DNA of 49,322 bases from Afipia sp. (GTDB lineage Bacteria > Pseudomonadota > Alphaproteobacteria > Rhizobiales > Xanthobacteraceae), in contig JAFKES010000074.1 of NCBI GenBank assembly GCA_017308495.1, positions 1 to 49,322 on the forward strand. The letters are read 5' to 3'. Shown here in pieces: positions 1 through 8,888 of this stretch. The position numbers and the translations under genes are program-made. Below the pieces are notes generated by a model that had not been told where the DNA came from, made no database searches, and worked only from the letters and a program-made list of their open reading frames with translations. Numbering within the stretch: the first letter of the stretch is position 1; each line of letters begins with the position of its first letter.

Positions 1-491
1 CCCGGATCAAACAGCGGAACCATCAGATCGAGCTTGTAGAACTCGCCTTGATAGTCGAGCTTCGTGCGGTTCTGCCAGCAATCCCAGACCGCGCGCACCG
101 CCTTGACGTAGTCGCGCATCCACGGGCCCGCCGGATGAGGCTCCAGGCCGTAACGGCGCAGAATGTGAGCCCTCACCTGCGGACCGAGGCCGAGAATGAA
201 GCGCCCTCCCGACAGCTTCTGGATGGACCACGCGCTGAGAGCCATCACCGTCGGACTGCGTGGAAACGCGATTGTAACCGCGGTGCCGACCTTCAGGGTC
301 GTCGTCGCCTGTGCGGCGAGCGCCATGATCACGAACGGATCGTCCTTCGTTTCCTCGGTCATCAGGCCGTCATAGCCCAGCGATTCGACAAGCTTGGCCT
401 GGTCGCCAATGGTCCTGATATCCAGCGGCGTGTCCGGCGCGCGCAGGCCCGGATCCACTTTGCCGAGCGGAAGAAGGGTTTCGATCTTCAT
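1..491 (-). CDS. F420-type luciferase-like (LLM) oxidoreductase, C-terminus outside window
   Basis: About 163 N-terminal codons are visible and the frame is open to the window edge. The start ATG at 491 opens with MKIETLLPLGKVDPGLRAP, and the product then contains a DGLMTEETKDDPF strand, an ALSAWSIQKLSGGRF helix and GLGPQVRAH. These match the LLM class of flavin/F420 oxidoreductases, of the type I recall as the MSMEG_2256 subfamily of mycobacteria. It is clearly paralogous to the complete 367-aa protein at 13589-14692. It lies 32 bp downstream of the CoA ligase gene and is probably cotranscribed with it. Such enzymes move a hydride to or from F420 (or FMN) on an organic substrate; the substrate here is unknown. 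F420 rather than FMN use is inferred from the family and from cofE nearby. Confidence 0.85.
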   Translation of the reverse strand, partial: MKIETLLPLGKVDPGLRAPDTPLDIRTIGDQAKLVESLGYDGLMTEETKDDPFVIMALAAQATTTLKVGTAVTIAFPRSPTVMALSAWSIQKLSGGRFILGLGPQVRAHILRRYGLEPHPAGPWMRDYVKAVRAVWDCWQNRTKLDYQGEFYKLDLMVPLFDP

Positions 492-523
492 GATTTCCTC
501 TTACGAACTGTTAGTATCTGTGA

Positions 524-1825
524 TCAGAGCTTGCGGTGATCGATGATGCGAACGGCCTTGCCGGCAGATCGCGGTATTGAGCCGCTGGGGCGAACGTCCA
601 CAGCCGCGCTGACCCCGATATGAGCCTTGATTTTGTGAGCGAGTGACTTGCCGACATCCTGAGGGTCGGCGCTTCCGGCATCGGGGCGGAGTTCGACACA
701 AATGGTGAGATCGTCCAGAGTGCCCCGCCGGGATACTTCAATCTGGTAGTGGCCCGCCAAGGCAGGAAGCGACAGGATCTGCTCCTCGACCTGCGACGGA
801 AACATGTTCACGCCGCGGATGATCAGCATATCGTCAGACCGTCCGGTGAGCCTGTCCAGGCGTCGCATCGATCGGGCCGTTCCCGGCAGCAACCGCGTCA
901 GATCGCGCGTGCGATACCTGACAATCGGCAACGCTTCCTTGGTCAGGCTCGTCACGACCAGCTCGCCATGCGAGCCGTCCGGAAGGACTTCGCCGGTGTT
1001 GGGATCGATGATCTCCGGGTAGAAATGATCCTCCCAGAAGGTCGGACCATCGAGCGTTTCGATGCATTCGGACGCAACGCCGGGGCCGATCACTTCGGAG
1101 ATGCCGTAGTAATCGATTGCCGTCAGATTCAGCCGGCTGTTGATTTCCTCCCGCATCGCCTGGGTCCACGGCTCCGCGCCGACCATCGCGATCCGCAGAC
1201 TGAGCTGCTCCTTGCGGATACCCTGCCGGTCCACCTCATCGGCGATATTGAGAAGATAGGACGGCGTCACCATGATGATCGTCGGCGCAAGATCAACAAG
1301 CAGCTGCGCCTGGCGTTCGGTCTGACCGCCCGAGACCGGAATGACGATGCAGCCCAGCTTGTGGGCGCCGTCATGGGAGCCCAGACCGCCAGTGAACAGC
1401 CCATAATTGTAGGCGTTGTGAACCCGGTCGCCCGGCCGCGCGCCGGCCGCGCGAAGCGATCGCGCCACCACATTCGCCCAGACATCCATATCGTTGGCGG
1501 TATAGCCGACCACCGCCGGCTTGCCCGTGGTGCCGCTGGAAGCATGAATCCGCACGACCTTATCCATCGGCACGGCAAACATGCCGAACGGATAGCCTGT
1601 CCGGAAATCCTGCTTCGTGGTGAACGGAAAGAGCTTGAGATCTTCAAGCCGCTTTAAATCGGCTGGATGAACCTGACGCTCCTCGCATTTCTTCCGGAAT
1701 CCCGCGACGTTGTCGTAGGTGTGCTGCAATGACTTTTTCATTCGCGTGAGCTGCAGCGCGCGCAGCTCATCGACGCTGGCCTTCTCGATAGGCTCCAACT
1801 GGAACGAAGACGGGATCGAACTCAT
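524..1825 (-). CDS. PaaK-like acyl/aryl-CoA ligase (AMP-forming)
   Basis: A 433-aa adenylate-forming enzyme of the phenylacetate-CoA ligase family, which activates a carboxylic acid to its CoA thioester with ATP. The P-loop SSGTTGKP lies near residue 100. Further on are an Asp-Tyr-Tyr-Gly-Ile-Ser-Glu adenine-binding segment and a C-terminal hinge with GRSDDMLIIRGVNMFPSQVE, typical of PaaK. Length fits the family (about 430-440 aa). I chose ATG 1825 (MSSIPSSFQLEP) over an in-frame start at 1864 because family homology begins there. The gene heads a unit with the LLM oxidoreductase at 491. A conserved 14-bp motif lies about 180 bp upstream (2004-2017). The enzyme need not act on phenylacetate: no phenylacetate epoxidase (paaABCDE) genes are near. 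Confidence 0.85.
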   Translation of the reverse strand: MSSIPSSFQLEPIEKASVDELRALQLTRMKKSLQHTYDNVAGFRKKCEERQVHPADLKRLEDLKLFPFTTKQDFRTGYPFGMFAVPMDKVVRIHASSGTTGKPAVVGYTANDMDVWANVVARSLRAAGARPGDRVHNAYNYGLFTGGLGSHDGAHKLGCIVIPVSGGQTERQAQLLVDLAPTIIMVTPSYLLNIADEVDRQGIRKEQLSLRIAMVGAEPWTQAMREEINSRLNLTAIDYYGISEVIGPGVASECIETLDGPTFWEDHFYPEIIDPNTGEVLPDGSHGELVVTSLTKEALPIVRYRTRDLTRLLPGTARSMRRLDRLTGRSDDMLIIRGVNMFPSQVEEQILSLPALAGHYQIEVSRRGTLDDLTICVELRPDAGSADPQDVGKSLAHKIKAHIGVSAAVDVRPSGSIPRSAGKAVRIIDHRKL

Positions 1826-2003
1826 GACTTTCTCCGCATATGGTCTCCCATCGCCAGCCCGCAACGCGGTTGGCGCAAGAACAGACCAATGCTTAACATC
1901 GGGGAAACGGTGGCTGCGAAGCAGCCCGACAACGGCTCTGGCATCCCTCCCCCGGAAATTTTGCTCTTGGGCGAGAGTAGCGTCAGAGGAACGACACCAA
2001 ATA

Positions 2004-2017
2004 GGACAAAAACGTTC
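2004..2017 (-). promoter_or_regulatory. Shared 14-bp element, copy C (upstream of paaK-like gene)
   Basis: Read on the minus strand the element is GAACGTTTTTGTCC. It shares the pattern GTTTnnGTCC with the copies before the livK-like gene (8687-8700) and the second LLM gene (14820-14833), in the same orientation relative to the gene downstream. It is the most diverged copy. I infer a binding site for one or both AraC regulators of the island. Confidence 0.45.
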
Positions 2018-2054
2018 TTATTCTTGCACCGAGATGAACATCCCGGGACCTGCG

Positions 2055-3095
2055 TCAGGATCGGCTGGACAATCGGCTGACATGCGAGCGGAAATGCTCA
2101 CGGTACTGAACCGGGCTCATGCCGGTCCACGAGCTAAATGCACGTGTGAAAGCTCTCGTCTCCGAATAGCCCAGCTGTTCGGCCAATTCGGCCACCGAAA
2201 AGTTTCCCCGCACAAGCTTCGCGATCGCAATATCGCGGCGGATATTCTCTTTGATGGCGCGATAAGACGATCCTTCCTGCCGTAACTTCCTGCGGAGCGA
2301 CTGCTCCCCCATGCCCAAGCGCACCGCCACCTCGTCGAATTCCGGGAATTCGAGCGGTAGCTTGCGCTCCGGCAGAATAAGATTGCGGATACGGCGTCCA
2401 TAACTCACGACATAGTCCGGAACGGTCATGAATCCGAGCGGCGCCACCGACAGCAACCGCTTGAGCTCGGACCTGGAGCGAACGATCGGATTCTGCAGAA
2501 AATCCCGGCGAAAAACGAGGCTGGTGAACGGTGCATCGAATTCATAGGTGGCGGGGAACATGTATTTAAATTCCTCGATACGCACCACCGGCCGAACATA
2601 TGAGAAGGTCACCTTCTCCAGTGGCGCGAGCGATCCGCCTAACCAGCTCACAAGGCGGTACCAGATCGAAAGCCAGAATTCGTGCATGTATTGTTGGGGA
2701 TCCAGCTCTGGACGCACAAAGACCATCTTCAACGCCAGCGTGTCCTTCGGCCCCGGCACCAGCTCCATCTTGATATCGTCTGTCACGAGCCCATAAAAAA
2801 GAACCGCTTTGCGCAGCGCCCTTTCCAGAGTTTCCTCGCCGATAATCCCATGCGTGATCATGGCGAAAGTTCCGGCTTTGCACCGATGCTCGGTGAAGCC
2901 CATGAATTCATCACCCAACGCCAGCCAGACCAGTTGGACCAGCCGCGCCAGTTGCTCGGACTTGCCCCGCCAGGTCGGGTCTTCGATCTGGATACGCGTA
3001 ACTCCGACCTCGGCCAACAAGCGCTCGCCGTCGAGGCCGCAGCGCTCGGCGCCACGGATGGTCTCCCGGAAATAATGCGAACTCGATGTCGACAT
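2055..3095 (-). CDS. AraC-family regulator with arabinose-binding-like N-domain, copy 1
   Basis: A 346-aa transcriptional regulator. The N-terminal 200 or so residues resemble the arabinose-binding-like domain of OruR/ArgR-type AraC proteins. The C-terminal 100 residues hold two helix-turn-helix units: MGEQSLRRKLRQEGSSYR, then VAELAEQLGYSETRAFTRAF followed by WTGMSPVQYR. Start ATG 3095 gives MSTSSSHYFRE, identical to the start of the paralogue at 15429-16469; the two align without gaps at about 80 % identity by my count. The gene lies between cofE and the paaK-like gene. It probably activates the neighbouring units in response to the substrate or a pathway intermediate; direction and ligand are unknown. 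Confidence 0.9.
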   Translation of the reverse strand: MSTSSSHYFRETIRGAERCGLDGERLLAEVGVTRIQIEDPTWRGKSEQLARLVQLVWLALGDEFMGFTEHRCKAGTFAMITHGIIGEETLERALRKAVLFYGLVTDDIKMELVPGPKDTLALKMVFVRPELDPQQYMHEFWLSIWYRLVSWLGGSLAPLEKVTFSYVRPVVRIEEFKYMFPATYEFDAPFTSLVFRRDFLQNPIVRSRSELKRLLSVAPLGFMTVPDYVVSYGRRIRNLILPERKLPLEFPEFDEVAVRLGMGEQSLRRKLRQEGSSYRAIKENIRRDIAIAKLVRGNFSVAELAEQLGYSETRAFTRAFSSWTGMSPVQYREHFRSHVSRLSSRS

Positions 3096-3288
3096 CAGCC
3101 ACAGTCCACAAAAGACATCTCGCGACCGCCAGCGCCGCCACCGTCTCTTACAGCAGGGCGGCTGTTCTATCCAAACCGTCCGACAATGCTAAAATGCTGC
3201 ACTGCAAGATAAGCGGTGTTCGACACGAGACGGGCGTGGTCGGTCGGCGCGGGCCAGGGCATGGCATCCCCGCACGAAGCGAGGCAGA

Positions 3289-4053
3289 TCACTGGAACAG
3301 ATCTTCGCACAGCGGACGCACGAGGGTCTGCGCATTTCCATTCTGCAACAGGAGGGCAAGCCCTTTGACAAGCACGATCGGCGTGCCTTCGTTCGCCTGC
3401 CCCATCACCAGGGACGCCGCTGCGGCGAGCTCATCGCCGGTCCCAATGATGGTCGATTGAAGCGTCCGCCCGTACAGGTCCCGGGAGCCGCGCATATCGC
3501 TGAGGGCTCCAAAGCCGGCGGCGCCGATGCAGATTCCAGTCGTTCCCTGTCGCCAGGCGCGCCCCAAACTGTCGATGATCGCGACGCCACATCGCCGGCC
3601 GGACCTTTCAACCAGTGTCCGCCGAAGCCTGTGAGCGCTCGCATCGGGATCAAGCGGAAGAAGAAGAGCCCGTCCGCCGGCCGCATTGCCGGGCAAATTA
3701 GACTGATCGATTCCGGCATTTGCCAGCACGAGGCCGAGCCGATGCCGCACGATGATCACGCCGGGCACGCAGCGTAAAACGCCAACGGATTCCGAGAGAA
3801 TCAGTTCGACGAGGCGCGGGTCCTTGCCACAGATGCCCGCCAGCCTCTTCGCCTCCAAAGACGGCTCGACCGCGCTCAGATCGGCGTATCGTCCCTCGGA
3901 TTTGGAGACGATCTTCTGCGCCAGGACGACGACGTCGCCGTCGTCCAGAGCGACATCGTTGCGGGCAACAACGTCGATCACAATGCCTGCAAGATCGTCG
4001 CCGGGCTCGATATGCGGCACACCGGGCAGAGCATGGAGCGATACCGCAACCAT
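3289..4053 (-). CDS. cofE: Coenzyme F420-0:L-glutamate ligase (CofE family)
   Basis: A 254-aa protein of normal CofE length. CofE adds L-glutamates to F420-0 using GTP, forming the gamma-glutamyl tail of cofactor F420. Visible family motifs are VLAQKIVSKSEGR near residues 44-56, an IDSLGRAWRQGTTGICIGAAG stretch in the second half (metal/GTP site region), GSRDLYGRTL, and GDELAAAASLVMGQANEGTP near the C-terminus. It starts 3 bp after livF, so it is the last gene of the importer operon. No cofC, cofD, cofG or cofH is in the window, so F420-0 itself must come from elsewhere if this is genuine F420 synthesis. An alternative is a CofE-like amide ligase acting on another acid. Its company with two F420-type oxidoreductases favours F420. 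Confidence 0.85.
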   Translation of the reverse strand: MVAVSLHALPGVPHIEPGDDLAGIVIDVVARNDVALDDGDVVVLAQKIVSKSEGRYADLSAVEPSLEAKRLAGICGKDPRLVELILSESVGVLRCVPGVIIVRHRLGLVLANAGIDQSNLPGNAAGGRALLLPLDPDASAHRLRRTLVERSGRRCGVAIIDSLGRAWRQGTTGICIGAAGFGALSDMRGSRDLYGRTLQSTIIGTGDELAAAASLVMGQANEGTPIVLVKGLALLLQNGNAQTLVRPLCEDLFQ

Positions 4054-4056
4054 AGA

Positions 4057-4755
4057 TCAAACCCCGAGATAGGCCGCCCGCACACGGGAATCGGAGAGAA
4101 GCTCCCGCCCCGTTCCTTCCAGCGTCACCCGCCCCATTTCCAGCACATAGGCACGATCTGCCAAGCGCAAGGCTGCGTTGACATTCTGTTCGACGAGAAA
4201 GATCGTGACGCCGCTCTGCCTGATGGATTTGAGCACGGAAAAGATCTGCTTGAATACCAGCGGAGCGAGGCCCATGGAGGGCTCGTCGAGAAGCAGCATC
4301 TGCGGCTTCGCCATCAGCGCGCGGCCGACGGCAAGCATCTGCTGTTGACCGCCGGACAGCGACCCCGCCAAACGGTTGCGAAACTCCTTCAGGATGGGGA
4401 AATAGGAATAGATCTGCTCGAGATCGTCCGTGACGTCGATCGTCCTGGTCCATGCGCCGATGCGCAGATTGTCCTCCACGCTCAGCGGCGCGAAAATCTG
4501 ACGGCCTTCCGGCACGAGGGCCAGCCCGAGACGAACCCTGCGGTGCGACGGCATCTTTTCGACCGCAACGCCGTCGAGGAGAACCTGCCCCTCCACGATA
4601 GGCTGCACGCCCGAGATCGCCTTGAGCAACGTCGTCTTGCCGGCGCCGTTGGCGCCGACGAGCGTCACGATCTCGCCGCGCTTCACTTCAAGGCTGACGT
4701 CGTGGAGCACCTTGATGCGACCATAGCCGCTGACCAGACGATCAATTTTCAGCAT
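4057..4755 (-). CDS. livF: Branched-chain-type ABC importer, ATP-binding protein LivF
   Basis: A 232-aa cytoplasmic ATPase of the LivF subfamily. Walker A is GANGAGKTTL near residues 34-43, the signature is LSGGQQQM, and Walker B is MLLLDEPSMGLAP, followed by the H-loop region (FLVEQN, with Gln-Asn in place of the usual His context, normal for LivF). The C-terminus carries the RVTLEGTGRELL segment usual in LivF. The start (ATG 4755) overlaps the end of livG by 14 bp. It pairs with LivG to drive uptake through LivH/LivM. Confidence 0.93.
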   Translation of the reverse strand: MLKIDRLVSGYGRIKVLHDVSLEVKRGEIVTLVGANGAGKTTLLKAISGVQPIVEGQVLLDGVAVEKMPSHRRVRLGLALVPEGRQIFAPLSVEDNLRIGAWTRTIDVTDDLEQIYSYFPILKEFRNRLAGSLSGGQQQMLAVGRALMAKPQMLLLDEPSMGLAPLVFKQIFSVLKSIRQSGVTIFLVEQNVNAALRLADRAYVLEMGRVTLEGTGRELLSDSRVRAAYLGV

Positions 4756-5533
4756 CGATCATCTCCTCCTCGCTTTCGGGGTCGCCGAGATAGGCGGAGA
4801 TAACGGCCGGATCGCTTCGCACGTCCTGAGGCGCGCCCGTTGCCAGGGTCGCACCGCGATCAAGCACATGGACCTTGTCGGCAAGATTCATGACGAGGTG
4901 AATGTCGTGCTCGACCAGCACAACCGAAACCCCTTTTGCCACGACGTTGCGAATCACCGCATCGATCTCGGCCGTTTCCGTCGCATTGCACCCCGCGACG
5001 GGTTCGTCGAGGAGAAGAATGTTCGGCTCCAGCGCCAAGGCGCGGGCGATCTCGAGGCGCTTGAGTATCCCGTAGGAAAGCTCCCCCGCTTGCCGATCGG
5101 CGCAACTCTCGAGGCCGACGAACTTCAGCAATTCCATCGCCCGATCGCGGCTCTCGGCATTCTGTCGTCGGACCGACGGGAGCCCGAGCAGATGTCCGAC
5201 CAGACTGCCCCGTTCACGGATACGGCGCCCCACCATGACGTTCTCGAGCGCCGTCATGCGGAAGAAGATCTGCAGGTTCTGGAAAGTCCGCGTGAGCCCG
5301 CGATGGGCAAGCTCGAACGGCTGAAGACCCGTGATGTCCTGGCCATCGAGCTTAATCCGGCCCGATGTCGCCTGATACACGCCGGAGATGATATTGAAGA
5401 GGGTCGTTTTCCCGGCGCCGTTCGGGCCGATCAACGCCAGCACTTCAGCCTCGTTCACGCTCAATGACACATTCTGAAGCGCCCGCACGCCACCGAAATG
5501 GATCGAAACGCCCTCAACCTCAAGCCGCGTCAT
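4742..5533 (-). CDS. livG: Branched-chain-type ABC importer, ATP-binding protein LivG
   Basis: A 263-aa ATPase of the LivG subfamily. Walker A is GPNGAGKTTLFN, the LivG-typical HRGLTRTFQNLQIF segment follows, the signature is LSYGILKRLEIARAL, and Walker B is ILLLDEPVAG. The LSYG signature in place of LSGG is normal for LivG. I chose ATG 5533 (MTRLEVEG), whose ATGA overlaps the stop of livM by 4 bp. A GTG at 5542 would add three residues. The protein acts with LivF at the inner membrane. Confidence 0.93.
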   Translation of the reverse strand: MTRLEVEGVSIHFGGVRALQNVSLSVNEAEVLALIGPNGAGKTTLFNIISGVYQATSGRIKLDGQDITGLQPFELAHRGLTRTFQNLQIFFRMTALENVMVGRRIRERGSLVGHLLGLPSVRRQNAESRDRAMELLKFVGLESCADRQAGELSYGILKRLEIARALALEPNILLLDEPVAGCNATETAEIDAVIRNVVAKGVSVVLVEHDIHLVMNLADKVHVLDRGATLATGAPQDVRSDPAVISAYLGDPESEEEMIDAEN

Positions 5534-6480
5534 GCCAGCCACCGCCTGATGAGCGCATTCAGGGAAGGAACGATGCCGCGCGGGAGAACCACCATGATCG
5601 TGACGAGCAAGAAGCCGAGAATTGCGTGCTCGTAGTCATGAAAGCTCGTGAGCATCTGCGGCAGCAACACAAGGAAGGCTGCGCCGACGATGCTTCCGAC
5701 CAGCGATCCCAGACCGCCGACGACTGCCATCGTCAACAGCTCCACCGAACGCAGGATGCCGCCCGCCGCCGGCGTGATATGCCCGTCAAGCAAGGCAAGG
5801 CTCGCGCCCGCCAGCGCGGCCAGCGCCGCGGAAATAACGAAAGCGATGAGCTTGGCCCGGGCGACATCAATACCGAGAACGCCCGCCGCCACCTCGCTGT
5901 CGTGCAGTGCCCGCAGCGCGCGCCCGGTCGGACTATCCAGCAGATTGACAAGAACGAACATGACCAGCACGAGAAACGCGCCCGTCAGCCAGTACCAGCT
6001 CATGAGGTGAGTCAGGCCCAACACCGCGAGGTTGGCGCGCTTCACCGGCATGCCATCGGGGCCGCCTGTCAGATCCACTTCGTTGGTGATGAAAATATAG
6101 ACGATAGCTCCGAAGGCGAGCGTCGCCATCGCCAGATGATACCCGCTCAGCTTCAATATCGGCCGGCCGATGATGAAGGCCAGAACCGATGTCAGCACGA
6201 TGCCGCCCATCATCGAAAGCCATGAATTGAGGCCAAGCAGCGACGGACCGAGCGCGACCGAATAGGCCCCCAGGATGAAGAAGCCGGCGTGGCCCAGACT
6301 CACCTGCCCGGCATAGCCCATCAGCAGGTTCAACCCCAGCACGACGATGGAAAAGATAAAGACCATCGTGGCCATGCGAATCTGAAAATTCGACCCCACG
6401 AGCAGCGGAATCAGCAAAACGATCAGGGCGATACAAATGGCCGGCAGATAAGGGCTCTTCAGAAGTTTTGTCATCGTCAT
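5530..6480 (-). CDS. livM: Branched-chain-type ABC importer, permease LivM
   Basis: A 316-aa inner-membrane permease with about eight to nine hydrophobic segments and the LivM-typical stretch LNLLMGYAGQVSLGHAGFF near residues 50-68. The EAA-like cytoplasmic loop region DSPTGRALRALHDSEVAAGVLGID comes later. Start ATG 6480 overlaps the livH stop by 4 bp (ATGA). It forms the transmembrane channel with LivH. In this operon the cargo is probably the island's growth substrate rather than a branched-chain amino acid, because the neighbours are acyl-CoA and F420 enzymes. Confidence 0.93.
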   Translation of the reverse strand: MTMTKLLKSPYLPAICIALIVLLIPLLVGSNFQIRMATMVFIFSIVVLGLNLLMGYAGQVSLGHAGFFILGAYSVALGPSLLGLNSWLSMMGGIVLTSVLAFIIGRPILKLSGYHLAMATLAFGAIVYIFITNEVDLTGGPDGMPVKRANLAVLGLTHLMSWYWLTGAFLVLVMFVLVNLLDSPTGRALRALHDSEVAAGVLGIDVARAKLIAFVISAALAALAGASLALLDGHITPAAGGILRSVELLTMAVVGGLGSLVGSIVGAAFLVLLPQMLTSFHDYEHAILGFLLVTIMVVLPRGIVPSLNALIRRWLA

Positions 6481-7364
6481 ACCCGCTGCACGGACCGACC
6501 GCCGAACAGGCCCTGAGGGCGAAACGCAAGGACCGCCAGAAGGACCGCCAGCGCGATCACGTCCTTATAGGTGGATGACAGGTAGCCCGCTCCGAAGGCC
6601 TCCAGCAGACCGATCAGAAGACCGCCGACGAGAGGTCCGGCGGCGCTCGACATGCCGCCAAGCATCGCGGCCGAGAATCCCTTGATCGCCAGCATGGTGC
6701 CAGCGTCGTAGCTCGACATCGTGATCGGCGTCGCAAGCAACCCTCCCACAACCCCGATGAATGCCGAAATTCCGAAACACAGCGCGATGATCAGCGTCGG
6801 ATTGATACCCACCAGCTTGGCCGCCATCGAATTGGCCGATACCGCCGTCACGCCTTTTCCAATCACGGTCAATTTTAGAAAAAGCCACAACGCCAGCGCG
6901 ATAACCACCGTCCCGGCAATCACGAGCAGGGCCTGAGACTGAACGACAACGCCGCCGAAATTGAGCACTTCCGGCGAAACGAAGTTCGGAATTCGCACGA
7001 AGTCCTTGCCCAGCGTGGCGGACGTCAGACCACGCAACAGCACGGAGATACCGATCGTGATGATCAGGGTCTGCACCGCAGCGGCGCCCCGCGCGGGCTT
7101 GATCGCAAAGAAATAGCTCCCAACGCCAATGGCCACCGTGACGGCGATCGCAATGGCGGCGGCGCTCGCCAGCCCAATTCCCGTCACGGCCATCAGAACG
7201 CCCGTGATCATGCCGCCCAGCATGACATATTCGCCCTGGGCGAAATTGAAGATGTCAGACGCGCGGTAGACCAGCGTGAAGCCGATCGCCACCAGCGCGT
7301 AAATCGCGCCAACGGTAATACCCGAGACGAGCAGTTGAAGGAATGTCGTCACCCCAGACTCCAT
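6477..7364 (-). CDS. livH: Branched-chain-type ABC importer, permease LivH
   Basis: A 295-aa inner-membrane permease. After the start (ATG 7364, MESGVTTFLQLLVSG) come LivH hallmarks: GAIYALVAIGFTLVYRASDIFNFAQGEYVMLGG in the first third and a GGMSSAAGPLVGGLLIGLLE segment near the end. An upstream in-frame start at 7409 would add 15 residues with no family similarity and was not used. It overlaps livM by 4 bp and follows the binding-protein gene after 60 bp. It is the partner of LivM. Confidence 0.92.
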   Translation of the reverse strand: MESGVTTFLQLLVSGITVGAIYALVAIGFTLVYRASDIFNFAQGEYVMLGGMITGVLMAVTGIGLASAAAIAIAVTVAIGVGSYFFAIKPARGAAAVQTLIITIGISVLLRGLTSATLGKDFVRIPNFVSPEVLNFGGVVVQSQALLVIAGTVVIALALWLFLKLTVIGKGVTAVSANSMAAKLVGINPTLIIALCFGISAFIGVVGGLLATPITMSSYDAGTMLAIKGFSAAMLGGMSSAAGPLVGGLLIGLLEAFGAGYLSSTYKDVIALAVLLAVLAFRPQGLFGGRSVQRV

Positions 7365-7424
7365 ACCGAGGGCCTGGATGGACGATGTCCACCAGGCCCT
7401 ATTGGTCAATTGCCGATCGCGTTA

Positions 7425-8573
7425 TCAGCCCTGGCTCGCCGCCGTCCACTTACCGTCCTTGACGGTGATCATGCGGAACGAGCTGAGGTCGATGCCGAGG
7501 TGGTCGGTCGGTGTCATGTTGATGCTGCCGACGGTGCCAAGAAAGCCCTTGGTCGCCTCGAGCGCGTCACGCACTGCCTTGCGGTCCTTGGAGCCCGCCC
7601 GCTTCATCGCGTCAACCATCAGCATCAGGCAATCGTGCGCATAGCCGCCGAACGCATCAGCCTCCTTGCCGGCCGACTTCTCGAACAGCGTCTTGTAGTC
7701 GATCAGCACCTTCTTGAGCGGATCGCTGTCGGGCAGCGATTCCGCAATCAGCAGGGTCGGCGCCGGCAACAACAGGCCCGTGGCATCATTGCCCACCGCC
7801 TTCAGGAAGCCGGACGTCGCCGCCGCATGGCTCAGATAGAGTTGCGAGGTCATGCCGAGCTGGCGGAAATTGCGCGTCACGATCGCCGGACCTTGGCCAG
7901 CATCCGGATTGAGCACCGCCTGCACGTCTGGCAGCGCCTTGATGCGGTTCAGTTGCGGAGTGACGTCGCTATCGCGCGGCCCGTAGCTTTCGGATGCAAG
8001 AATGCTGATGCCATAATCTGCGGCCACGCGCTTGCACTGCCTTTCCATCGATTTCGCGAAACCGCCCTGGCCCGCGATGATCGCGATCTTGGAAATGCCC
8101 TTTTTCTTCATGTCTTCGTAGATCTTCTGGCAAGCCATCAGATCGGTATGCGGCGGCTTGAACACCCACTTGCGCACCGGATCGATGATCTCGACGCCAC
8201 CGGAAAAGGAGACGTAGGGAATCTGGGCTTCCTCGAAGACAGGAATCATCGCCAGCGAATTCCCCGTGCCGCTGCCGCCGATGACAGCGTCGACCTTGTC
8301 TTCTTCAACGAGGCGCGTGGCGAAGGTGCGCGAAGCATTTGCGTCGCTGCCGTCATCATACATGATCAGCTTGACGGGCTCTCCGTTGATGCCGCCCTTG
8401 TCGTTGATCTGCTTGATGTAGAGATCGAGCGTCTGCTTTTGCGGATCGCCGAGGAACGAGGCAGGCCCTGTGGCTGAAATCACCACTCCAATCTTCACCT
8501 CAGCAGAGGCGAACTGCCCACTTGCAATCAGCGCGAGCATGGACGTCGCGCAAAACTTGAATATACCCTTCAT
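7425..8573 (-). CDS. Periplasmic substrate-binding protein of the Liv-type importer
   Basis: A 382-aa periplasmic-binding protein of the type I leucine/aromatic-acid family. A signal peptide (MKGIFKFCATSMLALIASG, then FASA) probably ends at residue 24, before EVKIGVVISATGPASFLG, the usual first strand of LivK-like proteins. The segment GYAHDCLMLMVDAMKRAG near the C-terminus is also typical. Start ATG 8573 has a strong Shine-Dalgarno (GGGAGG) five bases upstream; an in-frame start 12 bp earlier was rejected. It is the first gene of the importer operon. Family members near CoA ligases often bind aromatic or alicyclic acids rather than amino acids, so the ligand is open. Confidence 0.92.
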   Translation of the reverse strand: MKGIFKFCATSMLALIASGQFASAEVKIGVVISATGPASFLGDPQKQTLDLYIKQINDKGGINGEPVKLIMYDDGSDANASRTFATRLVEEDKVDAVIGGSGTGNSLAMIPVFEEAQIPYVSFSGGVEIIDPVRKWVFKPPHTDLMACQKIYEDMKKKGISKIAIIAGQGGFAKSMERQCKRVAADYGISILASESYGPRDSDVTPQLNRIKALPDVQAVLNPDAGQGPAIVTRNFRQLGMTSQLYLSHAAATSGFLKAVGNDATGLLLPAPTLLIAESLPDSDPLKKVLIDYKTLFEKSAGKEADAFGGYAHDCLMLMVDAMKRAGSKDRKAVRDALEATKGFLGTVGSINMTPTDHLGIDLSSFRMITVKDGKWTAASQG

Positions 8574-8888
8574 GATCCCTCCCAAGGATAGAGCCGTTTA
8601 TTGGCAGAGCGTTGCGGACACACTTCTGCAGATTTGAACTGCACCACGGCATTTGACCTGTTAACACGTGATCGATTGATGAAAACGGACCAAAACTGAC
8701 ATTGGCGGAGACAATTTTGATCAATTCATTGGAATGCCTTTGATCTCGCCACAAAGTAACATTCCCAGGAGCTGTCGGCCGAACCGGAATTGAAGCTTTC
8801 TCCCGAACGCAAGCGATCCGCCCGAGAGCAGCTTTCCCGCAAATCGATGCCTCCAACCTTCGTACAATCGGAAACGACCGCCATCTGC
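8574..8888 (-). promoter_or_regulatory. Promoter region of the importer operon
   Basis: 315 bp between the thiolase stop and the livK-like start with no credible gene. It contains copy A of the shared 14-bp element (8687-8700) and an AT-richer part around 8650-8730. No convincing -35/-10 pair or terminator could be fixed by eye. The thiolase transcript must end here or read through into the importer operon. Confidence 0.6.
8687..8700 (-). promoter_or_regulatory. Shared 14-bp element, copy A (upstream of importer operon)
   Basis: Read on the minus strand the element is GTCAGTTTTGGTCC, 13 of 14 bases identical to copy B at 14820-14833. The flanks also agree (CCA before, TTTT just after). It lies about 115 bp upstream of the livK-like start, a suitable place for an upstream activator site. 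I infer an AraC-type operator. Confidence 0.6.

Noticed and set aside
524-1825. Part of a phenylacetate degradation (paa) cluster
   Set aside because: No paaABCDE, paaG, paaZ or paaJ genes are present; neighbours are F420 and Liv-type genes, so only the enzyme family is PaaK-like.
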